IMG/VR virus record: IMGVR_UViG_3300024346_000228
Coordinates: 1-36,570 of that record
Reading direction: 5' to 3' (one strand)
Length of the DNA stretch: 36,570 nt
From: a virus
Part shown: one piece after another, positions 15,138 through 23,513 of the stretch
Layout of the letters: each line of letters begins with the position of its first letter
Position numbering within the stretch: the stretch's first letter is position 1
The notes under the pieces: generated by a model
The model's input: the letters and a program-made list of their open reading frames with translations, nothing else
The model's database searches: none
What the model was told of the DNA's origin: nothing
Program-made: the position numbers and the translations under genes

Positions 15138-18100
15138 TTAATTACCTGGAGGTAGCATGGCTTTTCTATCTGCCTCTCTCTTTGTAATCATTCTAGTAAC
15201 TGCACTACCATCTATATTAAGTGAGAATGATGCATCCTTACTATCTGCTAATACTCCTAATAGAGCTTGTAAGTTTTTAGATATTTGAATATTTGCTTTT
15301 GAATCGGTTGCTAATTTATCGATATTTTTAGCCGTATCTTGTGCTATATTAAATGAATTATTTGCTGATTGTGCTAATACAATTTTACCACCCGCTGATG
15401 CAAATGCTGTCATTCTAATCCAAGGTAAATCATTAACTGCTTTTACATTAACTTCTGCCAATCTATCCAATGCAGATGCTAAATTTATAAATGCTAATGT
15501 TGTTGTTTCCATTAAAGGTCCGACACCAGCTAATCCCATTAATTGAGAATTTAAATATCCAATAGAACTTGCAAATGCATTAACTGCTGCCGTTCTATCT
15601 GCTGTTAAATAATCAGTTGTAGCTGTTGCAACACTTGCCATACCTGTACCAACTGCTTCTGCACTTTCCGAACTAAATCCAGATAAATTTGCATTAAAAC
15701 TTCCAATTGCCGTTGATATAGCAGTTACTCCGCCTGCATCTAATGCGGCAAATCTTTGGAATTTAGTAATTAAATCTTCTTTACCACCACCAAAGAAAGA
15801 TGATATTCCTTCTCCTAAACTAGACCAAAATCCTGTCCCTCCTTCTCCTTTATATGATGCCATTGCATTACCAAATGCGGTAAATGCTTCTGCGTTATTT
15901 TTTGTTTTTTGTACATCAATACCGGGTATTGCTGCAAATTCTTTAAATTTATCTAATGGACTTGGTACATTTAAGAATGATGCTACTCCCTGTGCCAATG
16001 CATCACCCGTTGAAGCTCCACTACCTTTATATGTTGCCATTGCATTACCAAATACGGTAAATGCTTCTGCGTTTGCTTTTAATATTGCTGTATCAGGAAC
16101 AAGTAATTCTTTACCAAATTCCTTCATTTGTTCTATTGGTGGTTTTACTCCAAAGAATTTGCCCAATCCTTCTGCTAATACACCACCTATTGAACCACCA
16201 CTACCTTTATATGAATCCATTGCGGTAGCAAATGCTGTAAATGTTTCTGCATTTTGTTTTATTACATCTGCATTTGCAATAGGTGTTGCTCCAAATTTTG
16301 CCATCTTATCTAATGGTAATTCAGTATCACCACCAAAGAATTTTGTAATACCATTTGCAATACCACCAACCATATTACCAAGTCCACTTGCGGCATTTCC
16401 TAATCCAGATGCTGCCATTGCTTTTGAATATGCTACGATTGCATCTGCATTATTTTTTACTTTGGCCGCATCTATATTTGCATCTGCAAATTTTTCTACT
16501 TTTTTAATCGTATCTTCTATACCACCTCCAAATAAACTACCAACTAAATTACCTATACCACCGATTACTGCACCTACCCCCATTGCTGCCATACCAACTC
16601 CCAATGCACCAATACCTAATCCAACTCTAGCTAAATTAGCACCATCTATATCATTAAATGCTACAAATCCTTCAGCTAAAGTAGGTAATGCTTTACCCAA
16701 TATCCAAGATGCGGCTGCAATACCAGCTCCTACCAATGCAATTGATGCCGCTAATCCTGCTGCTCCTGCTACAACCATTGGATTTGCAAAGAACATTAAT
16801 CCCATTGCAATTCCTTGAAATAAAGATTGTATTACTTTTCCTAATCCCGCGCCAACACTTTTTAAGAAATTACCTATTCCCTTACCAAACTCTGCTATCG
16901 ATTTACCTAATGGTTTTGCTTTTTCTAATACCGGAGCTGCTGCTTCAATTTGTGCAGCTACACTTGCAATAGGCCCTTCTGCAGCTCCACCGCCTCCACC
17001 AGCACCTCCACCTCCACCTTCTTCACCGCCTCCACCACCAGTTACCATCGATGCAACATCACCACCTTTTTTTCCGAACATCTTACTAATTCCGGTTGTT
17101 AATAAACCACCACCTATTGCAGCTGCCCCGTCAAGTAATTTCTCTTTGATACCATCTACGAAATTTAATTTCATACTATCAGAAAGTGATTTTTTATATT
17201 CATCAGTTGCTTTCCATGCATCTGTCATCGAACCTTCTAATTCACGAGCCGCAACTGCTGCTTCAGCTTGTTGTTTTTTATAGTTTTCGTATTCAGGCGA
17301 TGCTAAATATTCATCAGCTATTGCTTGAGATAACTTTGCATCTAATACTGCACTATTTGCTGATATCGATGCTTCTTTTGCATTTAAACTAGCTTCCGCT
17401 TGTTGGGTTCTTGATAAGAAATCTTTATTACCAGCTTTTGCATCTCCTCCTGATAATGATACATCTTTACCAGTATTATTTGCTGCTTTGGATAATGAAC
17501 TTAAATCCATACCACCCAACGAATCTTGTAATGCCTGTTGTTGGAACATATCCATTTCAGCAGGGTCTAATCCTTGTGCTTTTAATGATTCCAATGCACC
17601 GGATGTATCACCTGCTGCAAACTTAGCTCTTACTTCTGATAAATCTACTTGCTCACCTAATAATGAACTTAATTGCATTTCGGCTTTGATACTATCTTTA
17701 TAGTTCATTACCATATTTTTACCTGCTTTAGCTACATCACCGAAGTTCAATCCCATCGATTGTGTGTATGCAACTGCTTTAGCTAGTGCAGGTCCGCTCT
17801 TAATTTGATATCCTAATGCTTCCTTAGAAGATTCTGCAACCTCCTTCATTAAGTTCCCTAATCCAATGCCAGCCTGGTCTGCCATATTACGCATTCCCTC
17901 TTGCATATTCATAGCAACATTTGCACTCATACCATCCATACGCATAAATGCTTCGTTGATGGTTGATATATCATCTACCGATTGTCCGGTTCTTTCAGCC
18001 ATAACTGCCATATCAGCAGCTGCTTTTGCGGTTGGCATTTTACCGGTTGCTGCACTTGCAGCTTCCATTGCTGATGCTATTTTATCTGCACCAATTCCTG

Positions 18101-19208
18101 CTAATTGTAATTGAGCTGCACCATATCCAACTGAACCTAATTTATTACCAAACAATGCCGTTTTTGCTGCTCTTTCAAATTGTGCAGCTCCACTTTGCAT
18201 AGATGCACTGAATTGAATTGCTGCCTTTTGTCCAGCATATGCCGCTTCGTGCATTAAATTATTTATTTGATTAGTTGATTCAATTTCAGCTTCTAATCTT
18301 TCTTGTCCTATTTGCGCAGGTATAAATTCTGCATCTTTTCTTAATTTAGCAACATCCCCTATCGTATCGATTTCGTTTTGACGTCTTTCTTTATCAGCTT
18401 GTAGTGCTGCTTTCATTGGAGCTCCAAAATATTCCATTGCTGCTACTCCTAATGCTGCTCCTAATGCAAATACAGCTGCTTTAAATGCCACTGTATCTCT
18501 TATATTTGTTTTAATTAATTTATTTACTTCACCTAATGCTGGTATTCCTGCAAATGATTCAAATGCGCTATCTAATTGTTCAGCACGTATTTTAGATTGT
18601 TTCATTGACTCTGCAAAGGATTCACTTTCCTTGTTCATTAATTCCAATTGCTTTCTTAAGTCCTCAGAAGAAATGTTAGCCATATCAATACCTCCGGCAA
18701 TATCTTTATATTTTTCAGCTTCATCTTCAATTAATTTATTACGTTCTTCAGCTGTTATGTTACCTAATGCATACTGTTTGTTAGCTTGTGCAATAGAAGT
18801 ATGCATATTTTTATATGCACCCACTGCTGCTTCAACTTGTTTTTCAGTTTTTTCATTTGTAGCACCCCCATTTGCTAATTCAGCTACAATACTAGCTGCA
18901 ACTAATTTGACTTTTGTAAAACTTTTAGAAGTTTGTTCTGCTAATTTAGTATTTTTACCAATCTGATTTCCGATACTAACCATAGTATCATCCATTTCCT
19001 CAAAATCGGATAAATTGCCCTTTAATGTTTTAGCAAATTGTTCTTGAGCTTTTACTTTTTTTCCAAGTACTCTAGCTAGCTTTTCATTTATTTCTAATTG
19101 TTTTCGTTGCTCCTCAGTTATAGCACTTCCTAGAGCACGTAATTCAATGAGCTCTTTTTTGACTCTTTTATATTCTTGTAAATCTGATTTGGGATTATTA
19201 TTAGGCAT
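15138..19208 (-). CDS. tail tape measure protein
   Basis: At 1356 residues this is the largest complete protein in the window. It has the tape-measure build: long Ala/Lys/Glu/Gln-rich helices in the first 250 residues, a hydrophobic Ala-rich helix near 235-260, and a Gly/Glu-rich linker around 722-742. Very hydrophobic stretches follow near 795-850 and 860-890 (membrane-insertion type), as does a repeat block near 980-1125. Tape measures set tail length and pass through the tube into the host membrane. The block has at least three copies of a 60-residue unit with the pattern N-A-E-x-F-T-x-F-x-x-A-M-x-x-Y-K-G-x-G, and a fainter fourth. It lies between the tail-assembly-chaperone region and the tube-terminal gene, as in other tailed phages. 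No peptidase motif is seen. Confidence 0.88.
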   Translation of the reverse strand: MPNNNPKSDLQEYKRVKKELIELRALGSAITEEQRKQLEINEKLARVLGKKVKAQEQFAKTLKGNLSDFEEMDDTMVSIGNQIGKNTKLAEQTSKSFTKVKLVAASIVAELANGGATNEKTEKQVEAAVGAYKNMHTSIAQANKQYALGNITAEERNKLIEDEAEKYKDIAGGIDMANISSEDLRKQLELMNKESESFAESMKQSKIRAEQLDSAFESFAGIPALGEVNKLIKTNIRDTVAFKAAVFALGAALGVAAMEYFGAPMKAALQADKERRQNEIDTIGDVAKLRKDAEFIPAQIGQERLEAEIESTNQINNLMHEAAYAGQKAAIQFSASMQSGAAQFERAAKTALFGNKLGSVGYGAAQLQLAGIGADKIASAMEAASAATGKMPTAKAAADMAVMAERTGQSVDDISTINEAFMRMDGMSANVAMNMQEGMRNMADQAGIGLGNLMKEVAESSKEALGYQIKSGPALAKAVAYTQSMGLNFGDVAKAGKNMVMNYKDSIKAEMQLSSLLGEQVDLSEVRAKFAAGDTSGALESLKAQGLDPAEMDMFQQQALQDSLGGMDLSSLSKAANNTGKDVSLSGGDAKAGNKDFLSRTQQAEASLNAKEASISANSAVLDAKLSQAIADEYLASPEYENYKKQQAEAAVAARELEGSMTDAWKATDEYKKSLSDSMKLNFVDGIKEKLLDGAAAIGGGLLTTGISKMFGKKGGDVASMVTGGGGGEEGGGGGAGGGGGAAEGPIASVAAQIEAAAPVLEKAKPLGKSIAEFGKGIGNFLKSVGAGLGKVIQSLFQGIAMGLMFFANPMVVAGAAGLAASIALVGAGIAAASWILGKALPTLAEGFVAFNDIDGANLARVGLGIGALGVGMAAMGVGAVIGGIGNLVGSLFGGGIEDTIKKVEKFADANIDAAKVKNNADAIVAYSKAMAASGLGNAASGLGNMVGGIANGITKFFGGDTELPLDKMAKFGATPIANADVIKQNAETFTAFATAMDSYKGSGGSIGGVLAEGLGKFFGVKPPIEQMKEFGKELLVPDTAILKANAEAFTVFGNAMATYKGSGASTGDALAQGVASFLNVPSPLDKFKEFAAIPGIDVQKTKNNAEAFTAFGNAMASYKGEGGTGFWSSLGEGISSFFGGGKEDLITKFQRFAALDAGGVTAISTAIGSFNANLSGFSSESAEAVGTGMASVATATTDYLTADRTAAVNAFASSIGYLNSQLMGLAGVGPLMETTTLAFINLASALDRLAEVNVKAVNDLPWIRMTAFASAGGKIVLAQSANNSFNIAQDTAKNIDKLATDSKANIQISKNLQALLGVLADSKDASFSLNIDGSAVTRMITKREADRKAMLPPGN
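15840..16270 (-). repeat. tape-measure 60-residue repeats
   Basis: Three similar units begin near 16200, 16021 and 15845, spaced about 178 bases apart. Each encodes A-M-x-x-Y-K-G-x-G preceded by N-A-E-x-F-T. A degenerate fourth lies near 16400-16470. Confidence 0.7.
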
Positions 19209-19230
19209 TATCTATATGGATGTTATATTA

Positions 19231-19479
19231 TCACTTATATGATTTAACCAACTTATCCAATTCGGTAGTATCCATGCCATGTTTAACATATATCTTCCGA
19301 GTATTAGCCATTAGTTTTTGGAAATCATTTTCCCAATTATCAAATGCTCTACCTAATTGTGGTTCTTTATCTTTGATAGTATTCAAAAACTTATTTTTTG
19401 TAGAAGTACTACTTCCACCTGCAAAAAAGCTGAATATCTTATCAAGTAATTGAACTTCTATTAATGTTTTCTTAGACAT
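19231..19479 (-). CDS. unknown 82-residue protein before tape measure
   Basis: This 82-residue helical protein is unrecognised. It begins MSKKTLIEVQLLDKIFSFFAGG, with an amphipathic helix, then a Ser/Thr linker and a charged helix with WENDFQKLMANTRKIYVKHG, ending LDKLVKSYK. It lies 22 bases before the tape-measure start and shares its transcription. Small proteins in this slot are often tape-measure chaperones, which is a reasonable guess only. The element TATATTTATA lies 21 bases before its ATG. Confidence 0.6.
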   Translation of the reverse strand: MSKKTLIEVQLLDKIFSFFAGGSSTSTKNKFLNTIKDKEPQLGRAFDNWENDFQKLMANTRKIYVKHGMDTTELDKLVKSYK

Positions 19480-19500
19480 ATTCTATTCTTTATGTTTATG

Positions 19501-19509
19501 TATAAATAT
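19501..19509 (-). promoter_or_regulatory. late-type element TATATTTATA
   Basis: The minus strand reads TTTATATTTATACA, 21 bases before the ATG at 19479. The gap 19480-19523 holds nothing else I can identify. Confidence 0.35.
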
Positions 19510-19523
19510 AAACAAATAATTAA

Positions 19524-19697
19524 TTACCTTCTTCTTACTTTAGAAGAATTTGTTTTTGCTTTGCTGTTTGCTCTCTCCATATCTTCTCTTTCCGTTTCTT
19601 TAGCTTTAAGAAGTTCTCTATAATAGAATTCTCTAAGTTTAATCGGCATGTAGTATAAATCATTCCAATTGAACCCACCATTTGCATAGTAAGCCAT
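19524..19697 (-). CDS. small protein, or frameshift extension of the chaperone
   Basis: From the ATG at 19697 this gives 57 residues: MAYYANGGFNWNDLYYMPIK followed by LREFYYRELLKAKETERED and a basic end KVRRR. The same frame is open and protein-like further upstream (TLPTDYSSYLHKKIFQ), through the end of the 274-residue gene, but has no ATG, GTG or TTG there until 19790. The helix LHKKIFQMAYY runs across the ATG, so the real protein may include those residues. That requires a ribosomal shift at the seven-T run at 19746-19752. The pair lies between tube and tape-measure genes, the usual place for tail assembly chaperones made by frameshifting. Independent initiation remains the simpler alternative. 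Confidence 0.55.
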   Translation of the reverse strand: MAYYANGGFNWNDLYYMPIKLREFYYRELLKAKETEREDMERANSKAKTNSSKVRRR

Positions 19698-19731
19698 TTG
19701 AAAAATCTTTTTATGAAGATAGGAACTATAA

Positions 19732-20556
19732 TCAGTCGGCAGGGTAAAAAAACCCAATCCCAAAAGGAATACGAAGTGCCTCCGTCTCACCAGTTACAGG
19801 GGATGTATAATCAAATTTTAAATCCAAATCTGGACTTATATCCGATATGTACTTCCTCAATGCTTTAGAATCACCTGCTAATAAACGATTGGTTACAAAG
19901 TTACTGATTGTACCAGCATCTCTTACACCATCTACTTCGATGATTATTCTTCTGTATCTAGTTGTGATTTCATTTGAAGTTTTTAGAGCCTTTTGGCTTG
20001 CTTCAATATCTTTATTAATAATCATCTCATCTCCATGAGTTATTAATTTAAATTTGATATTGGTCTTTGATATAGGTAAAAAGAAATCATATTCATTATC
20101 TCTATTTAAAATACTTTCATCAACTTCTTTAATTTTAATATTAGATAAGTCAATAGTAATATCAACTTCTTCTCTATCAAATGGGTCAGTTATCTTTGCT
20201 GCGTATTCCGGTCCAAATGCTAAAATTCTAGATGTAACCAAAATAGCGTTTTTATCACCAATAACTAAATCATTGATATTAACGCCTGGTTCAACTACAA
20301 TAGATTCTAATAATTTATCCAATTGAATACCTTTACGAATCAATGCCGCTGAAGTAAGAATATCTTCTTCTCTTGCAGTCATTAATTTAACAGTAACCTC
20401 ACCTTTTGATAGGGCATTACTTTCAGGATATACTAATCCTTTTGATGGTAAACTGATAATTTCCGTTGGGAAAGGATAAGATTTGGGTGCTGAATACTGC
20501 GGTGCAGTTTGTGGTGCTAACCCTCTTGTAACTTGTTTTTCGATTTGCTCTTCCAT
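19732..20556 (-). CDS. tail assembly chaperone / gp26-like protein
   Basis: This 274-residue protein resembles the T4 baseplate protein gp26 group (T4_baseplate family). It has IISLPSKGLVYPES near 34-47, VTVKLMTAREEDIL at 54-67, then IRKGIQLDKLLESIVVEPGVNINDLVIGDKNAILVTSRILAFG at about 73-115. The C-terminal part has KALRKYISDISPDLDLKFDY and ends IPFGIGFFYPAD. In tailed phages, proteins with this core often act as tail assembly chaperones that hold the tape measure. It sits between tube and tape measure, downstream of a terminator. Its last 59 bases overlap another open frame that continues the coding sense. Family call is fairly good; exact role is inferred. Confidence 0.7.
   Translation of the reverse strand: MEEQIEKQVTRGLAPQTAPQYSAPKSYPFPTEIISLPSKGLVYPESNALSKGEVTVKLMTAREEDILTSAALIRKGIQLDKLLESIVVEPGVNINDLVIGDKNAILVTSRILAFGPEYAAKITDPFDREEVDITIDLSNIKIKEVDESILNRDNEYDFFLPISKTNIKFKLITHGDEMIINKDIEASQKALKTSNEITTRYRRIIIEVDGVRDAGTISNFVTNRLLAGDSKALRKYISDISPDLDLKFDYTSPVTGETEALRIPFGIGFFYPAD
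19745..19755 (-). other. candidate slippery site (GGG then seven T)
   Basis: The frame-zero codons are GGG TTT TTT TAC. Reaching the downstream frame needs a +1 or -2 slip, giving TTT ACC CTG. A -1 slip leads to a different, less protein-like frame. A seven-T run permits re-pairing. I see no strong downstream hairpin. Confidence 0.35.
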
Positions 20557-20597
20557 AATATAACTTAATATTGTTTACTAATATATATTAACTTTTT

Positions 20598-20637
20598 AAA
20601 AAAATAAAAAGGGGATAACATTTCTGCATCCCCTTTT
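20598..20637 (-). terminator. Rho-independent terminator after tail tube gene
   Basis: A 10-bp inverted repeat pairs 20628-20637 with 20607-20616 (core GGGGAT/ATCCCC) around an 11-base loop. On the minus strand it is followed by TTTTTATTTTTTT. It lies 21 bases after the tail tube stop codon and separates sheath-tube from the chaperone/tape-measure unit. The rest of the gap 20557-20658 shows no clear promoter. Confidence 0.85.
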
Positions 20638-20658
20638 CTATATATTTCCAGTCAAATA

Positions 20659-21147
20659 TTAGTACTCTAAAATAGCGTAGTCGTAAGCCAAAGTCAATTC
20701 AATTGATAATGGGTCGTTTGAAGCCCAATCCAACTCACCGAAGTTTGCTGAACTGATAAATGCTCCTTTTAAAGTCCATTGTTCAACTTTATCACCAACT
20801 GGTCCTAATAGATAGAACGTAATATCTTTCTTATAGAAAGCTGCGTATCCATCTCTACCTGTTAATGACTCATGTGAACTTCTAACCCACTCCATTACCA
20901 TTTGTGCACCTGATGGTACAATTGGGTCATAAAGAGTGATAGTGATATCATCCCAAGTCGATTTTCCTTTAATCTTTCTTTTTACGTTTATATGGTCTAA
21001 TTCAACAACTTCCGATGTGAATGTTGGTCTCGCTGCGGTCTTAATAAGATAAGATTCGATTCCGTTGATTTCCATAATGAATCGATTCCCTAATTTTGGT
21101 TCGAAATTCTTATAGAACATTTTGTCAAACTCTAATATTTCTGGCAT
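20659..21147 (-). CDS. 19: tail tube protein (gp19-like)
   Basis: This 162-residue protein has the length and pattern of T4 gp19, the subunit that stacks in rings to form the inner tube. Recognisable parts are the N-terminal NRFIMEINGIESYLIKTAARP (about 21-41), VELDHINVKRKIKGKSTWDDITITLYDP near 48-75, a central YKKDITFYLLGPVGDKVEQWTL, and the C-terminal GAFISSANFGELDWASND with a final SIELTLAYDYA strand. It directly follows the sheath gene, as in T4, and ends just before a terminator, which fits high-level expression as a discrete unit. GATATTTATA lies 26 bases before its ATG. Confidence 0.9.
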   Translation of the reverse strand: MPEILEFDKMFYKNFEPKLGNRFIMEINGIESYLIKTAARPTFTSEVVELDHINVKRKIKGKSTWDDITITLYDPIVPSGAQMVMEWVRSSHESLTGRDGYAAFYKKDITFYLLGPVGDKVEQWTLKGAFISSANFGELDWASNDPLSIELTLAYDYAILEY

Positions 21148-21173
21148 TTTACTTTTTATTTAATTGTTTCTAT

Positions 21174-21183
21174 TATAAATATC
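21174..21183 (-). promoter_or_regulatory. late-type element GATATTTATA
   Basis: The minus strand reads TTAGATATTTATAATAG, 26 bases before the tail tube ATG, in the 47-base gap after the sheath stop. Confidence 0.4.
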
Positions 21184-21194
21184 TAATTTCTAAA

Positions 21195-23444
21195 TTATCC
21201 GTTAAAACTTGCACCAGTTGGTAAAATGTTGAAATCAATTTGAATGAATTCAGCTGTCTTAGTTGGTTGTAAGAAGATAGCCCCTTTCATAATGTTTCTA
21301 TCTATTACATCTGGTGTGTTATTAGTTTCATCCATTACCACTTTGAAAGCGTAAAGACCTTGTCTTTGTTGGATTGATTCTAAATACGGATTAGCGATGT
21401 TTAAAAATCTATTTCTAGTCTCTGCTGTGTTTTGTTCGAATACTAAGTAACGAGAAGTAGATGCGATATACTTTCTAACAGTCAATAATAATCTTCTTAC
21501 GTTGATTCTATCTAATGCTGATGGTTTATCTTGTAAAGTTTTTTGTCCAAATACAACGATACCTTGTCCAGGGAATTGTACGATTGGATTTACTTTTGCT
21601 TCATATAATTTATCTTTATCAGATTGAGTTAATCTATCTAATACACTAACTGCTCCTACTAATCCACCTCTATTCAAACCTGCTGGTGCGAACCACTCTG
21701 CTGCTACTCTATCGTTTGCTGCGAATACGCCAGGTAATAATACTGATGGTGGAATTGAAATTAATTTGTTTGTATTTACATCAATTGTCTTAACCCAAGG
21801 ATAATAAGTACCTACATAGTTAGAATCAATATCTGCTGAACCAAATTGTCCAATTGTTTCATCTAAAGTATGATTTGAACTACCCATATCACCTATAAAG
21901 AATGCATCTGCTCTATTTTCAACCATATCTACTATTTGTGTAAATAATGCATTATGGTCAATTTTATTAACACCTGGAACAACTACCATATTGATATCAT
22001 ATTCATCAGCGTTAGATAAAGCGTTAATATGCTTCATATATGCTACTGAACCACTTGTTGTTAGTGATGCTAAATTGAAACCTTGTGAGTTTCCGTTAGT
22101 GATAGAATCACCTTTAGCTATCGTAGTTGCCGGATTCATACCATCAAATCCTTCTTGGAATGCTACAACGAATTGTGCTAAAGAAGAACCTACTGATAAT
22201 GTACCACCATTTGCTGCATCCAATCCAAATACTGAATTAGAACCTACACCTGCTCCTGTCGGAATTGGCTTTAAGTAGATTGCGTTATCAGTATTGTTAT
22301 CCAAATCTATACCACCATATTGTGCTACTGATGAGGTTAAGAATGTTACAGATGGAATTGCAGAACCAATTAATGCTGATGCAGAAACTGGTAATTGATA
22401 TGCTGCGTGTCCAAATGGAACTGCTTGTACAGGAATTGAATCAGGTGATACATATGCCGTATCATTACTATTCCATACTCTAATATATTTTGAATTATTT
22501 ACCCAATCACCAAAATCAGTTACTTTACCATTACTATCAATTTCTCTATTTCTATCACCAATTACTCTACTAATATAGTTAGGAGAATTAGGGTCTAAGT
22601 TTACATTTGAATACGTTTCTAATACTGTTTTCTTTTTGTTAGTATCAGCGTAATCTCTTACAACTACAGTGAATGTACCATAATCAGTACCGGCAACTGA
22701 ACCAGCTGCTTTAATATTTGTGATACCAATTTTTATTTTAGTATTTGCTGAATTACCTGCTCCGATTGTGATGAACTTTAATAAATCGTATCTTTGTCCT
22801 GAAATAGTTTGAGATTTAATTGTTGGAGTTACTGCTTCCTGTGCATCAAATGTAAATAATTGGTTACCCAATACCGTTACACTTGCAGAAGTTGCAGATA
22901 CAAAATTCATAGATGTATTTTTGAAAAAACCATATGAATATGCTTCTTTAGTTCCAAATGGCGATGTTCCAAACACTGCTTCAATATCATTTATATCAGT
23001 TACATCCAAAGATGCTGAACCTAAAGTTGATAAGTTAAAATCGCCACCACCATCTAAATCTGTTAGTGTTTCTCCTGCAAATCCACCATTTGCACCTACT
23101 GCGGTATTGAAAAGAATACCCAATGATGCTGATACTGAACCAGAAGTTGCTGTTAATAATAAAGGTGCGGTTTCAGTATATCCACCAACACCTGCTACTC
23201 TACAAATAGTTGCTACGCCAGCTTCTCTTAAATAAGATTGTACTGCTAACGGAGTATAATATGTGTCATCAACTGTTCCAAATAATTGTTGGAATTCAGT
23301 TTGTGAATTTACGATTGTTGGTACTAATGGTCCTTCTTTAAAAGGTCCGATGAATGCTGCACCAATGTCAGCAACACCTTGTTGTAAGAATGAAAGGTCG
23401 TTTTCTTTTGTAAATACGCCTGGTGATACTATTTTGTCTGCCAT
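21195..23444 (-). CDS. 18: contractile tail sheath protein (gp18-like)
   Basis: This 749-residue sheath subunit surrounds the tail tube and contracts on infection. The N-terminus (SPGVFTKENDLSFLQQG) and FIGPFKEGPLVP (about 32-43) are typical. The C-terminal domain has WFAPAGLNRGGLVGAVSVLDRLTQSDKDKLYEAKVNPI, then FGQKTLQDKPSALDRINVRRLLLTVRKYI, and KGAIFLQPTKTAEFIQIDFNI at the end; all are classic sheath motifs. Length is close to T4 gp18 (659), with extra residues in a Ser/Thr/Gly-rich insert of the outer domain (about 75-420). It is followed by the tube gene. A TTTG-N19-TATATTTA element is upstream. Confidence 0.95.
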   Translation of the reverse strand: MADKIVSPGVFTKENDLSFLQQGVADIGAAFIGPFKEGPLVPTIVNSQTEFQQLFGTVDDTYYTPLAVQSYLREAGVATICRVAGVGGYTETAPLLLTATSGSVSASLGILFNTAVGANGGFAGETLTDLDGGGDFNLSTLGSASLDVTDINDIEAVFGTSPFGTKEAYSYGFFKNTSMNFVSATSASVTVLGNQLFTFDAQEAVTPTIKSQTISGQRYDLLKFITIGAGNSANTKIKIGITNIKAAGSVAGTDYGTFTVVVRDYADTNKKKTVLETYSNVNLDPNSPNYISRVIGDRNREIDSNGKVTDFGDWVNNSKYIRVWNSNDTAYVSPDSIPVQAVPFGHAAYQLPVSASALIGSAIPSVTFLTSSVAQYGGIDLDNNTDNAIYLKPIPTGAGVGSNSVFGLDAANGGTLSVGSSLAQFVVAFQEGFDGMNPATTIAKGDSITNGNSQGFNLASLTTSGSVAYMKHINALSNADEYDINMVVVPGVNKIDHNALFTQIVDMVENRADAFFIGDMGSSNHTLDETIGQFGSADIDSNYVGTYYPWVKTIDVNTNKLISIPPSVLLPGVFAANDRVAAEWFAPAGLNRGGLVGAVSVLDRLTQSDKDKLYEAKVNPIVQFPGQGIVVFGQKTLQDKPSALDRINVRRLLLTVRKYIASTSRYLVFEQNTAETRNRFLNIANPYLESIQQRQGLYAFKVVMDETNNTPDVIDRNIMKGAIFLQPTKTAEFIQIDFNILPTGASFNG

Positions 23445-23476
23445 TTTGTGTAATTATTTTAATTTATTAATTCTAA

Positions 23477-23509
23477 TATAAATATAAAGTTTTATTTCAA
23501 AACAACAAA
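23477..23509 (-). promoter_or_regulatory. promoter before tail sheath gene
   Basis: TTTG (23509-23506), 19 bases, then TATATTTA (23486-23479), which extends to TATATTTATA at 23477. It is the only late-type element here that also has a clear -33 TTTG. The ATG at 23444 is 32 bases downstream. Confidence 0.5.
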
Positions 23510-23513
23510 AATG

